Shown one piece after another: positions 51,930 through 60,116 of a stretch of 63,283 bases of DNA. This DNA comes from an uncultured bacterium. Its GTDB lineage: Bacteria > Patescibacteriota > Gracilibacteria > Absconditabacterales > Absconditicoccaceae. The notes below the pieces were generated by a model. That model had not been told where the DNA came from and ran no database searches. It saw only the letters and a list, made by a program, of their open reading frames with translations. The stretch lies in the NCBI GenBank assembly GCA_937872535.1, contig CALMTC010000008.1, positions 1 to 63,283 of the forward strand. Reading direction: 5' to 3'. Each line of letters opens with the position of its first letter. Within the stretch, counting starts at the first letter, position 1. The translations under genes were made by a program, and so were the position numbers.

Positions 51930-52457
51930 ATGAGACAGTGGAGAAAAAACGCTACCGCAGAGTTTAAAGAGATTATGAAAATGATTGATATAGACTATCG
52001 AAATAGTACTAATAAAGATAAAATTGATTTCTCGCTGATGAAGGAAAAAGTCATAAAATGACATTTGATTATGATGCATACTTATTTGGAGTATCTTTTT
52101 ACAGAAAAAATAAATGCAAACTTTTTTCGTCTAGGAAACTCTCATTTTGCCAAAGCGATGCACAAAAACAAGAAGATAAAATTATTTAATCACTATGTTT
52201 TAGAGAAACTTACCTTCAAAGAAAAGTTTGAATTAGTGAAACAAATATATAGCATTAGTATAACAGACCATATCTATAAAAATATTGAAAAATTCAACGA
52301 GATGAGAAATTTGCTTGCCCATTGGTTTAGTCTTGAGATTAGCCATAAGCACCAATGAAAAAATTCTATTACCTATAAAAACCAGGATATTTTGAGTGTG
52401 AGAGGTCTTACCGTTCTTGTCGATGATATTAAAGAAATTTTTGAGCATATGCAGTAA
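51930..52457 (+). CDS. HEPN-like protein in the RM operon
   Basis: A 175-residue helical protein. FNEMRNLLAHWFSL near residues 127-140 holds R-N-x-x-A-H, the RX4-6H motif of HEPN ribonucleases and of related non-catalytic HEPN proteins. YLEYLFTEKINANFF near the start fits the first long helix of that fold. HEPN proteins often act in defence or abortive systems inside RM islands. The ATG (MRQWRKNATAEFK) is the first in frame. TGA gives Gly in VIKGHLI and HQGKNSI. The identification is motif-level only. Confidence 0.55.
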
Positions 52458-52480
52458 TTTTATATTTTATTCTCTGTATA

Positions 52481-52723
52481 ATGAAACAACCTACTCCCTA
52501 TATGCAATGGGTAATGAAAGTCGTTACAGGAGGAGCTCGCCAAATACGAGTCAAACCTAGCGATAATGGTCGAAAAGTTTATAGATCTGGAGCACAAAGA
52601 TCGGCAGTTTTTATGGATAGAAAAAGTGATGCTGAACATAAAGCAAGAGCAATAGCCAAGAGTGAGAACCTAGATCTGATTGTTCAAGGAAAAAATGGAG
52701 CTATTGTCAAAAAAAGCTTTTAG
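52481..52723 (+). CDS. DUF2188 protein (second copy)
   Basis: An 80-residue protein, QIRVKPSDNGRKVYRSGAQRSAVFMDRKSDAEHKARAIAKSENLDLIVQGKNGAIVKKSF. It matches the DUF2188 pattern as at 48330, though with only modest identity. There is no internal TGA. It lies 23 bases after the HEPN-like gene and 27 before hsdM, so it belongs to their transcript. Function unknown. Confidence 0.78.
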   Translation: MKQPTPYMQWVMKVVTGGARQIRVKPSDNGRKVYRSGAQRSAVFMDRKSDAEHKARAIAKSENLDLIVQGKNGAIVKKSF

Positions 52724-52750
52724 GTTTGTCTTTATTATTACACAATAGGT

Positions 52751-54247
52751 ATGCTTACACCATCTCTCAAATCAGATATTCACCAGCTATGGAATACATT
52801 TCGATCATGAGGAATTTCTAATCCACTTACTGCTATCGAACAAATTTCTTATCTGATTTTCATGAAAAGACTCGATGACTTGGATAGACAAAACATCATG
52901 AAAGCTAAAAAAGTGAGTAACTTTTCTTATCAAAGTATTTTTCAGTGAAAAGAAGAATTAAGACGATCATATTGGATGCAGCTTCCTGCTGAAGAAATGC
53001 TTTCACATGTGAGAGATATTGTCTTTCCTTTTGTGAAAACTCTCCAGACAGGAGATTGATTTTCGGGAACACTTTCTGATGCTACATTTCTTATTCCAAA
53101 GGCTAGTCTGCTCGTCACTGCTGTGACAATTATAGAAAATCTTCATATTTCTGAACAAAACGAGGATACATCATGAGATATTTATGAATACTTGATCAAT
53201 GAAATTGCGACTGCTGGTAAAAACTGACAGTTCCGTACTCCAAGACACATTATTCAATCTATAATAGAACTTGTAAATCCTACTAAAAACGATGTCATCT
53301 GTGATCCTGCTTGTGGAACAGCTTGATTTCTTATCAATACTTACAAACGAATTATCAAACAAAACAGCTCAAAAGATGCTATTTTTGAAGACGAATCATG
53401 AACTCATTATCCATGAGATCTTTTGAATGAAAAAGATTGGAAAAAATTAAAATCTGACACCTTACAAGGTTTTGATTTTGATACGACGATGGTCAGAATT
53501 GCCAATATGAACGAGATCATGCACGGTGTTACGAAACCAAATATTGCCTATAAAGATACTCTTGGCAAATGATTTTCTCATGAATCTGTTTATGATGTGA
53601 TCTTGGCAAATCCTCCTTTTAAGTGAAGTATTGATAAATGAGATCTCAATCCAGATTTTACTCTTGATACGAAAAAGACAGAACTTTTATTCCTTGAACT
53701 GATCTATCATAAACTTCGTATATGATGAAGATGTGCTGTAATTGTTCCTGATTGAGTACTTTTTGGTTCATCTAATGCTCACAAAAAAATCAGAGAACTT
53801 CTTGTCGAGCAATCAGATTTGAAAGCTGTGATTTCTCTTCCATCGTGAGTTTTTAAACCATATGCAGGAGTAAGTACTGCAGTTCTTATTTTTACAAAAG
53901 GTGATGATACTCAAAAAGTATGGTTTTATGATTTACAGGCTGATTGATATAGTCTCGATGATAAGAGAAATCCTATATCAGATAATGATCTACCAGACTT
54001 AATAGAAAAATATAAAAAATTTGTCGATGCTCGTTTATACAATAAACAGCCAGAGAAATGAGAAAAACGATTTCGAGTAGATAAAAAAGAGATCAAAGAA
54101 TATAAGTATGATCTTAGTATTTCAAAGTATAAAAAAATAGAATATGTGCCAGTAGAGTATGAAAAACCAAAAGTTCTTATCAAACAAATCAAAGAAATCG
54201 AAAAAAAGATCAATGACGAACTTTTAAAAATTGAAGAAATGCTTTAG
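52751..54247 (+). CDS. hsdM: Type I restriction-modification methyltransferase subunit M
   Basis: A 498-residue N6-adenine methyltransferase. The N-terminal domain ([33 protein letters not shown]) binds [19 protein letters not shown] and [17 protein letters not shown] are the SAM motif I region, and [10 protein letters not shown] is the catalytic NPPF. A C-terminal helix ([16 protein letters not shown]) follows. TGA encodes Gly in AGTAGF (motif I) and FKGSID. It needs HsdS (50750) for target choice and protects host DNA from HsdR. Confidence 0.94.
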
Positions 54248-54313
54248 TTATATTAATCACCAAATAAAAAACCTCAGATGGCTCGATGGAAGTTTCATGA
54301 TACGAAAGTCTAT

Positions 54314-54345
54314 AAAAAAAATCTCCACCTTTCGGTAAGATTTTT
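54314..54345 (-). terminator. Intrinsic terminator after tRNA-Trp
   Basis: On the minus strand AAAATCTTACC-GAAA-GGTGGAGATTTT is followed by more U's. It starts just beyond the tRNA 3' end. Confidence 0.85.
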
Positions 54346-54346
54346 A

Positions 54347-54421
54347 TGGCAGGGCCTGGGGGAATTGAACCCACGACGCGGAGCTTTGGAGACTCCCGCT
54401 CTACCACTGAGCTAAGGCCCT
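54347..54421 (-). tRNA. tRNA-Trp (anticodon CCA)
   Basis: Acceptor arms AGGGCCT/AGGCCCT pair perfectly. D arm GCTC-AGTGGTA-GAGC. The anticodon arm GGAGT-CTCCAAA-GCTCC puts CCA at 34-36. The T arm GTGGG-TTCAATT-CCCCC has one T-C mismatch. Discriminator G and encoded CCA. It reads UGG only, so there is no support here for UGA as Trp. Confidence 0.93.
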
Positions 54422-54512
54422 AGAGAAGAACAGTGACAGTATACTTTTTTCATGGTTTTTTTTCAATAGAGAATGAGAGAAGTTATCAGAAAAAAAATTA
54501 AACTCGACCAGC

Positions 54513-54794
54513 ATGAAAATTGAGAAAATTAGTGAGGATGAGAAGAATGATGAGATCTTCAGATTAGACTTTAAGAAAAAGTATTCTCAACAAAAGATCA
54601 CTGGTTATCAACGCCAACGCCCCGCAGTACTGCGGGGTCTGAGGTCCAACCTCGTGGTAGAGGAAGAAAAACGAGACGATCCTTTGATGGCCTGCCCTCG
54701 ATGACTATCGGGGTGAGTCGGTAGAACCAAGGAAAACATAGTGAGTAGTCAAGGAGCAAGAAGGAGAGTAAAGACGAGATTTTGCGTTGGCTAG
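54513..54794 (+). CDS. Uncertain ORF with embedded hairpin
   Basis: A 93-codon ORF (MKIEKISEDEKNDEIFRLDFKK...). The first 35 residues look like coding sequence. The rest is Arg-rich and crosses a strong palindrome (CCCCGCAGTACTGCGGGG, about 54620-54637), suggesting an inserted repeat or chance extension. Two TGAs are in frame. It ends where the composite repeat at 54795 begins. Low confidence. Confidence 0.3.
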
Positions 54795-55054
54795 ATTTTT
54801 TAAGGTGAGAATTTATTTTTCAAGCGAAGAGAAGAAAAATAATTTACTCACCTTACTTACGAAGTGTTTGGTTTCTTTTCGATTGCCAGTGTTTTCGATT
54901 CCGCAAAAATAGTAAATATAATTTTATGCGGGGTTTGTAGCAATGATAAGTTCGATCACCAAGAAAATTTTTTTATTTTCTTGGATGATAGAACCATACC
55001 GATGATTTAATCGGTACAAAAAAGAAACGCCCACCCGGCGAGGGATTAAAAAAA
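54795..55054. repeat. Composite palindromic repeat, copy 2
   Basis: Same ordered blocks as 41445-41627, with about 80 bases more inside. Here the long stem is GTTTCTTTT (54871-54879) with AAAAAAGAAAC (55018-55028); both arms differ from copy 1 but pairing is kept. The last block GCCCACCCGGCGAGGGATTA is almost identical. Confidence 0.65.
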
Positions 55055-55168
55055 AGAAAAATGATTTTAGGGATTATCAGAAAAAAAGTTTTTGAAAGAG
55101 AGGAGTAGTTGAACTTGATTAAGACACGAGACTTGACTATAAATACTACTCATAAACAAAAATTTTTT

Positions 55169-55759
55169 ATGCATACAAAACCATTAGTTATTGTCCTATT
55201 TGGAGCTCCAGGCTCAGGGAAAGGCACGCAGGCAAAGAAATTTGCAGAAGAGAACGGATTTATCCATTTTTCCACAGGCGATTTTATTCGCGATCAAATC
55301 GAAAAGCAAACAGAATTTGGCTTGCTTACCAAAGAACTTTCTGCCCAGGGAAAGTATGTTCCCGAAGAGATTTTCTTGCCAGCTATCGAAAAAGAATTGG
55401 ATTCACTGTTTGCGATGAATAAGCCATTGATTTTGGACGGTATACCTCGGACGCTTGTTCAGTGTGACTGGCTTACTGGATATTTATCAAGGTCAGATCT
55501 GAAAGTATCGCTTGCTATCGAGCTCAAGGTATCAAACGAAACGATTGTCAAAAGGTTGACGAGTAGGGCAGAAAAAGAAAACCGCCCAGACGACAAAGAT
55601 CTAGCTGTTATTCAGACTAGAATTCGCACCTATGAAGAAAAAACGGCGACGGTGTTGCGAGATTTCTATCCTCACATCTATCTCAGTATAGATGGTGAAA
55701 AACCTATGGACGAAGTCAGCGAAGTGCTGAGCGAAGTTCTTAAAGAATCTATTATTTAA
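55169..55759 (+). CDS. adk: Adenylate kinase
   Basis: A 196-residue kinase: IVLFGAPGSGKGTQAKKFAE (P-loop), FIHFSTGDFIRDQI, KPLILDGIPRTLVQ, and the short LID form (LTSRAEKENRPDDKDLAVIQTRIRTYEEKT). It interconverts ATP, AMP and ADP. ATG 55169 is chosen; upstream codons have no ATG. It has no TGA codon, with all Gly as GGN, unlike most housekeeping genes here; it may be short enough, or subject to selection, or acquired. Terminator follows at 55768. Confidence 0.93.
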   Translation: MHTKPLVIVLFGAPGSGKGTQAKKFAEENGFIHFSTGDFIRDQIEKQTEFGLLTKELSAQGKYVPEEIFLPAIEKELDSLFAMNKPLILDGIPRTLVQCDWLTGYLSRSDLKVSLAIELKVSNETIVKRLTSRAEKENRPDDKDLAVIQTRIRTYEEKTATVLRDFYPHIYLSIDGEKPMDEVSEVLSEVLKESII

Positions 55760-55767
55760 TTATCTCA

Positions 55768-55802
55768 AAACTACCGATCTTTTCTGAAAGGTAGTTTTTT
55801 AT
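55768..55802 (+). terminator. Intrinsic terminator of adk
   Basis: AAACTACC (55768-55775) with GGTAGTTT (55790-55797), then T's. Confidence 0.85.
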
Positions 55803-55872
55803 TAATATCAATTGATATCCCTTGTGAAAAAATTATATTCTGACTACCCAAAATAACGGGTAAATTGGTAAA

Positions 55873-56079
55873 ATGGCCGAAAACGAAAACATCGAAACAG
55901 CGACTGAGACAGTAGCTGAAGAAACAACGCCTGAGACAGCGGCTGAAGAAACAGCGGCTGAGACAACAGTAGAGGAAACTGTAACTGAGACAGTAGCAGA
56001 AGAACCAGCTACAGAAACGAGTGCTTCAGAAGAAAATTCAGAAGCAGTAACTGAAGAAGCTAAATCATCAGAAGAGTAA
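55873..56079 (+). CDS. Small acidic repeat protein
   Basis: A 68-residue protein made almost wholly of Glu, Thr, Ala and Val in degenerate ETVAEET-type repeats. It is strongly acidic, probably unfolded, without signal peptide or Gly. The repeats are not exact at the DNA level but clearly derive from a short unit. It has a start ATG and a terminator (56155). The role is unknown; some CPR genomes encode similar acidic tails on ribosomal proteins, but this ORF is separate. Confidence 0.5.
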   Translation: MAENENIETATETVAEETTPETAAEETAAETTVEETVTETVAEEPATETSASEENSEAVTEEAKSSEE

Positions 56080-56154
56080 AAAACTGGATATTCCAGTAGA
56101 AAGGAGAAAAAAATAAAAACCAGAATAAAAATTTTTGAGATACACCTGAACCTG

Positions 56155-56187
56155 AATCCCCCCATATTGTGGAGGGGATTTTTTTTG
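56155..56187 (+). terminator. Intrinsic terminator of the acidic-protein gene
   Basis: AATCCCC (56155-56161) pairs with GGGGATT (56174-56180), followed by eight T's. Confidence 0.8.
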
Positions 56188-56209
56188 AAAAAAAATAATA
56201 AAGCAAAAG

Positions 56210-56242
56210 TATAAAAAAATATTGCCCGAAAGAGCAATATTT
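56210..56242 (-). terminator. Terminator after the TPM-domain gene
   Basis: AATATTGC (56218-56225) pairs with GCAATATT (56234-56241); on the minus strand U's follow. Confidence 0.75.
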
Positions 56243-56256
56243 CTGAGAGAATATTT

Positions 56257-57264
56257 TTAGTCTCAAGACCCTCAGCCACCAGAACTTCAGCCTCCGCCAG
56301 AGTACGAGCTCGAAGAGCTACTATCGTCGCTGCTACTTGATGACGACCAAGACGAGCTGCTAGAGTAGTCAGAAGAATCATACGAGCTAGAAGAGCTACC
56401 ACCAGATGATCAGCCACTAGATGACGATCAGCCACTAGAACTTCCGGTATCGAGTAAAGAAAGTCAGTAAATTACGACAGATCAGAAGATTCAAGCCCCA
56501 AAGCTGAGTAAAAATGGTGACCAGCCACCTAAAGTAGCAATCAAGGTATTTGAAGCCATAACTCCTAGGAAAAGTTTACCATATCAAATATTTTTGTAGG
56601 AACTGGTTGTCCAAAAAAATGAAAATACTCAGATAACAAACCCTGCTATGATGCCCAAAAAATCCCAAAATCCACTGGAGTTACTTCATATATCTTCTGA
56701 TGAACTATCAGAATTTTCTTCGTGCCCAGAAGCCAAATCCTCATCAATCAAACGAGTGCTATCCTCATAAAATCACTTGATGGCTCCATAAAAATCTCAA
56801 CTATTGACGAGAGGACGGACGGTATTCTCAATAATTTCTCTGGAAATAGAATCAGAAATCACGCCTTCTAGTCCATATCACGGCATGATTCTTATTTTTT
56901 TTTCATCTGTTGCAATCAATAAAAGTAGTCAATTATCTTTATCTTTTTGACCAATTCCATTTTCTCTAAAAATTTTTAATCCGATGTCCACTAATTCATT
57001 TGACTGTCTATGAGGAAATAAGACCACCACTATCTGAGCAGTCGTCTTTTTTTCATACTCTTTCCCTAGTGTTCAAAGCTCGAGAGCTTGCTCTGGAGTC
57101 AAGACACGAGAATAATCCATGACAAAATCAGTGATAGCTGGTAAGTTCATAGGATCTACGACAGAGCCACTTTGCTGGACACTTCCCGTTTCCAGCTTTT
57201 GTCAAAATGTGATCGTTGATAAACTAGCCACCAAAAAAGTAACCAGAATGAGAATTTTTTTCAT
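56257..57264 (-). CDS. TPM-domain (TLP18.3-like) membrane protein
   Basis: A 335-residue protein. The signal peptide ends near STITFG. The TPM domain (about 40-190: FVMDYSRVLTPEQALELGTLGKEYEKKTTAQIVVVLF, IGQKDKDNGLLLLIATDEKKIRIMPGYGLEGVISD) faces the periplasm or cell exterior. Two hydrophobic segments follow, then a long Ser/Gly tail that is typical of the YgcG family and here is coded with many TGAs. The neighbouring lemA is its usual partner. Function unsettled (phosphatase or envelope quality control suggested for relatives). Confidence 0.85.
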
Positions 57265-57325
57265 AGCGAAGATAAGTAAATGATGAATAAATGTTAGGAC
57301 ACATGAAGAGAATCTACCTATCTTT

Positions 57326-57337
57326 CGTCATTGCGAA
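57326..57337. repeat. Dispersed repeat CGTCATTGCGAA
   Basis: The core also occurs at 58127-58138. It is part of a wider repeat (CGTCATTGCGAa...gGCAATC) that is common in bacterial intergenic DNA. Confidence 0.55.
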
Positions 57338-57400
57338 TAGAACGGAGTTATAGATTGCTTCGTAATACTTCCTCGCAACAACGAGTTTTAATGTCTGTCG

Positions 57401-57422
57401 TTCCTTGAGCCTGTCGAAGGGA
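57401..57422. repeat. Dispersed repeat TTCCTTGAGCCTGTCGAAGGG, copy 4
   Basis: Same element as at 15918, with one T for C. Confidence 0.65.
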
Positions 57423-57438
57423 AATCACAATTTTTTTC

Positions 57439-57460
57439 AAAAAAAACCCGCAAAGCGGGT
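57439..57460 (-). terminator. Intrinsic terminator of lemA
   Basis: CCCGC (57447-57451) pairs with GCGGG (57455-57459); U's follow on the minus strand. Confidence 0.75.
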
Positions 57461-57470
57461 AGTTTGAGAA

Positions 57471-58082
57471 CTATTTGCTACCATCAAGCATAGCGTCTAC
57501 ATTTGGTACAGATTTGATATCTTTATCAGCTGGAGGAGTAATTCTATCTTTTGGAGCATAGCCAAAAAGCTTGCTAAAAATAATTCAGCTTGGGAAACTT
57601 CTCAGTTTGAGGTTGTAGTCTATGACATAGTCGTTGTAGTCTTTGATTGCTACTCTGATTCTGTTTTCACTACCTTCGAGTGTATCAAAAAGTTTCAAAA
57701 ATTGTTGATCAGCTTTGAGCTGAGGGTATGCTTCTACAGTCACTTTGAGTGAGCTAAGAGTCGTTCCAAGAAGTGTCCCAAACTCAGCAGATTTTACCTG
57801 TCCACCAGCGATCATCTTCTGAAGATTTTCAAGTCCCTGACTATCAGATCTTAATCTTGCGATATTTTCCTGAGTTCCTCTCTCAAATTCTGCATATCTT
57901 TTTACTACTGCAGCGACCTGAGGAACGAGATCAGCTCTTCTGTCATACATGTTATCAACTTGAGCACCGTGAGATTTGAGCTGTTCATCAAGTCCGATAA
58001 ATGAGTTATAAGTCCCCATTAAAGACAAAGCCAAAAATACCAAGAGCGCTCAAAGTCCAATAAGTCCATTTTTTAGTGTCAT
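57471..58082 (-). CDS. lemA: LemA family protein
   Basis: A 203-residue protein with one N-terminal membrane helix (IGLGALLVFLALSLMG) and a helical outer domain. YNSFIGLDEQLKSHGAQVDNMYDRRADLVPQVAAVVKRYAEFE is the LemA signature, and YNDYVIDYNLKLRSFPSGIIFSKLFGYAP the typical end. TGA gives Gly in IGLGAL and FPSGII. It sits directly upstream of the TPM-domain gene on the same strand (206-base gap with repeats and its own terminator); the two families are commonly adjacent. Confidence 0.92.
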
Positions 58083-58126
58083 ATCGAAAAATTTCAAAAA
58101 AAATAAAAAATTTTTACTCTGGTTTT

Positions 58127-58138
58127 CGTCATTGCGAA
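58127..58138. repeat. Dispersed repeat CGTCATTGCGAA, copy 2
   Basis: Followed by CGAACTGCGGCAATCCACCTG, the right half of the element. Confidence 0.55.
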
Positions 58139-58196
58139 CGAACTGCGGCAATCCACCTGATAAGGGGAGGGAGGTCGGAGATGCGCAGGGAAAGGT

Positions 58197-58535
58197 TTAT
58201 TTCGCCTTTCCAGCTTTGATCATTTTTTTTCTACCTCGCCCAGAGAGAGAGATTTCTACGAATTCAAGCCCTCCAGAAGGAAGTTTTACAAGTCTATAGC
58301 CATCTGGATCGACTCTCATTCTCGTTTCATAGCAGATTTTTCTTCCTCTGAGAAACCAGTTAAAGGTTCTTCCTTTTGGATTAGTTTTTGCCCCAATTGC
58401 TCCAATTTCTTTTCCTTCATCGATAGAAAGTTTTCTCTTCGGATATTCAAATCTTTTTTGCCCTCTATTTCTAGCAGCTACTTTCTGTAGCTTCGCCTTT
58501 TTCTGAGCAATTCACTGTTTATTTGTCCTTGCCAT
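58197..58535 (-). CDS. Unknown small basic protein
   Basis: A 112-residue, very Arg/Lys-rich protein: MARTNKQGIAQKKAKLQKVAARNRGQKRFEYPKRKLSIDEG, GAIGAKTNPKGRTFNWFLRGRKICYETRM, ISLSGRGRKKMIKAGKAK. It reads like a ribosome- or RNA-binding protein but matches no ribosomal protein I know. The SLSGRGRKK tail and the lack of membrane segments support nucleic-acid binding. One TGA (KQGIAQ) is Gly. It ends at TAA. Confidence 0.5.
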
Positions 58536-58688
58536 TCCGCACTTGAAAAAATAAATACTACGAAATCAGTCTAGTGTTTTTTTGGTCTATTTCAATATAT
58601 AAACAAACGGACTAATTATATTTGATAAAGTATACTTAAAAACTATAAACAGACCACAAAACTTTAAATCTATAATAAAGGTGAACAG

Positions 58689-59219
58689 ATGGGAAGTGAA
58701 ATTCTCCAACATTATGAGAATACAAATATAAAAGTTGTTCCTTGATGTTTTGCAGTAATAAAAAATTTAAAATGAGAAATATTGACTGTGATAGAATGAG
58801 ATACAAGATCTTGGAAGCGTTCAGGACAAATTTGATTGCCATGATGAAAAATAGAAAGTGAAGAGTTGCCTATTGAAGCTATTATGAGGGAAGTCCGAGA
58901 AGAAACCAATATAGACATAGCATATTCAGGATTGCAGAAAAAAAAGAATATCCCAGATTTTTATATGTTTGATTATAAAAATATTATTCCAATTTGGACC
59001 TTTAATATCAAACTAACCAAGGAAATTGTAAACATCAAAACAAATATGAGTAATGAAATTCTCAATGTTTTATTTATGTCTGAGGAAGATATTATGTCTA
59101 CTCCAAAAGATAAACTAAGACCATGAATAGTAGAGGCTATCTTTGCTTCTGATGGTAGAGAAATAAAAGATGTCATCCTGATCAACGACTGACTATATCA
59201 AAAAAATCCTTTACTTTAA
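58689..59219 (+). CDS. Nudix hydrolase paired with a kinase
   Basis: A 176-residue Nudix protein. The box is GGKIESEELPIEAIMREVREETN (about 57-79). A preceding IGLPGGK and FAVIKNLKGEILTVIEG are typical. Its stop lies ten bases before the isopentenyl-phosphate-kinase-like gene, so they are co-transcribed. In plants Nudix enzymes and isopentenyl phosphate kinase act on the same IP/IPP pool. A similar pairing here is an inference. Confidence 0.85.
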
Positions 59220-59229
59220 AAGAAGTAAA

Positions 59230-59892
59230 ATGTATCTGATTAAGCTAGGTGGGAGTATCTTTGCCCCAAAAACAAAAGAGAATTTTAGTGATCAAAATTA
59301 TTTACATAAATTTAGTGATCTCATCAACCAGATCAAAGAACCAATCGTTCTAGTCCATGGTACGGGGAATTTTTGACATTGATTGGTAAAAAAATATGGA
59401 ATCAATAGAGAAAGCTATCAGATGTGGCTTGATATAGAGAAAAATCTGATTTCAAATATTTCGTCTTTTTTTAAAAACTATAAAAGACTCCACCTTGAAT
59501 GATATCAACAAGAAAAATTGGAAAGTAACCAGAATTATATTATTGGTTGAGGTATGAGTTCAGATATTAAAGTAATCTCTTCGGATATAATTTTTAGTAA
59601 CTTATTAATGTATCCAACAATCACTAAAGCATTTATTTTTTCGGATGTTCCAGGTATTTTAGACAAAAATAATGAAATTATCCCAGAAATAAAGTCACCA
59701 GAAGATGCATCTTACTTTTGGGAAAAAGAGTGAGATGTGACAGGGAGCATGAAAAGTAAAATTCTGGAACTTTATAAGTATAATTCGTGATCAAAAAAAA
59801 TAGTTTACCTTTCTGATTGAAACGATTTTAAAACTATGAAAAGGATACTTAATGGTGAAAAAGATCTCATTTGTACAAAAATAATACTATAA
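59230..59892 (+). CDS. Isopentenyl-phosphate-kinase-like amino-acid-kinase-fold protein
   Basis: A 220-residue amino-acid-kinase-fold enzyme. MYLIKLGGSIFAPK and IVLVHGTGNFGHGLVKKYG carry the phosphate-binding glycines and the His (H of FGH) that marks isopentenyl phosphate kinase. IIGGGMSSDIKVISSD, FIFSDVPGILD and EGDVTGSMKSKI match the ATP and divalent-metal parts (usual GDVTGGM..K). It is shorter than archaeal IPK (about 245-260). It would phosphorylate isopentenyl phosphate to IPP, or another small phosphate. TGA is Gly in several motifs. Confidence 0.7.
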
Positions 59893-60063
59893 CATCATTG
59901 ATTGTAAGAACTCGGCTAGTATTCTTACTCGAAAAAAATACTAAAAAATTTTTATTCTGGCTTTTGAACAAATAAATCAGACTGAAAAATGATGAGATAA
60001 GGTTTGAGGACGAATAAAAAGAGAGAACACGAAGTATTGAATTAGAAAATAAAAACATTAAAA

Positions 60064-60093
60064 ACGACTTAGTCGTCATGATTATGACTTTTT
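60064..60093 (+). terminator. Intrinsic terminator before glyS
   Basis: GTCAT/ATGAC (60075-60079, 60084-60088) followed by TTTTT, with an overlapping alternative ACGACTTAGTCGT hairpin. It closes the Nudix-kinase transcript. Confidence 0.65.
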
Positions 60094-60116
60094 CAATACT
60101 TACTTATCATATCAAA

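Noticed and set aside
54210-54407. Minus-strand ORF over the end of hsdM and the tRNA
   Set aside because: It overlaps the tRNA-Trp and its terminator, and its sequence shows no protein features.
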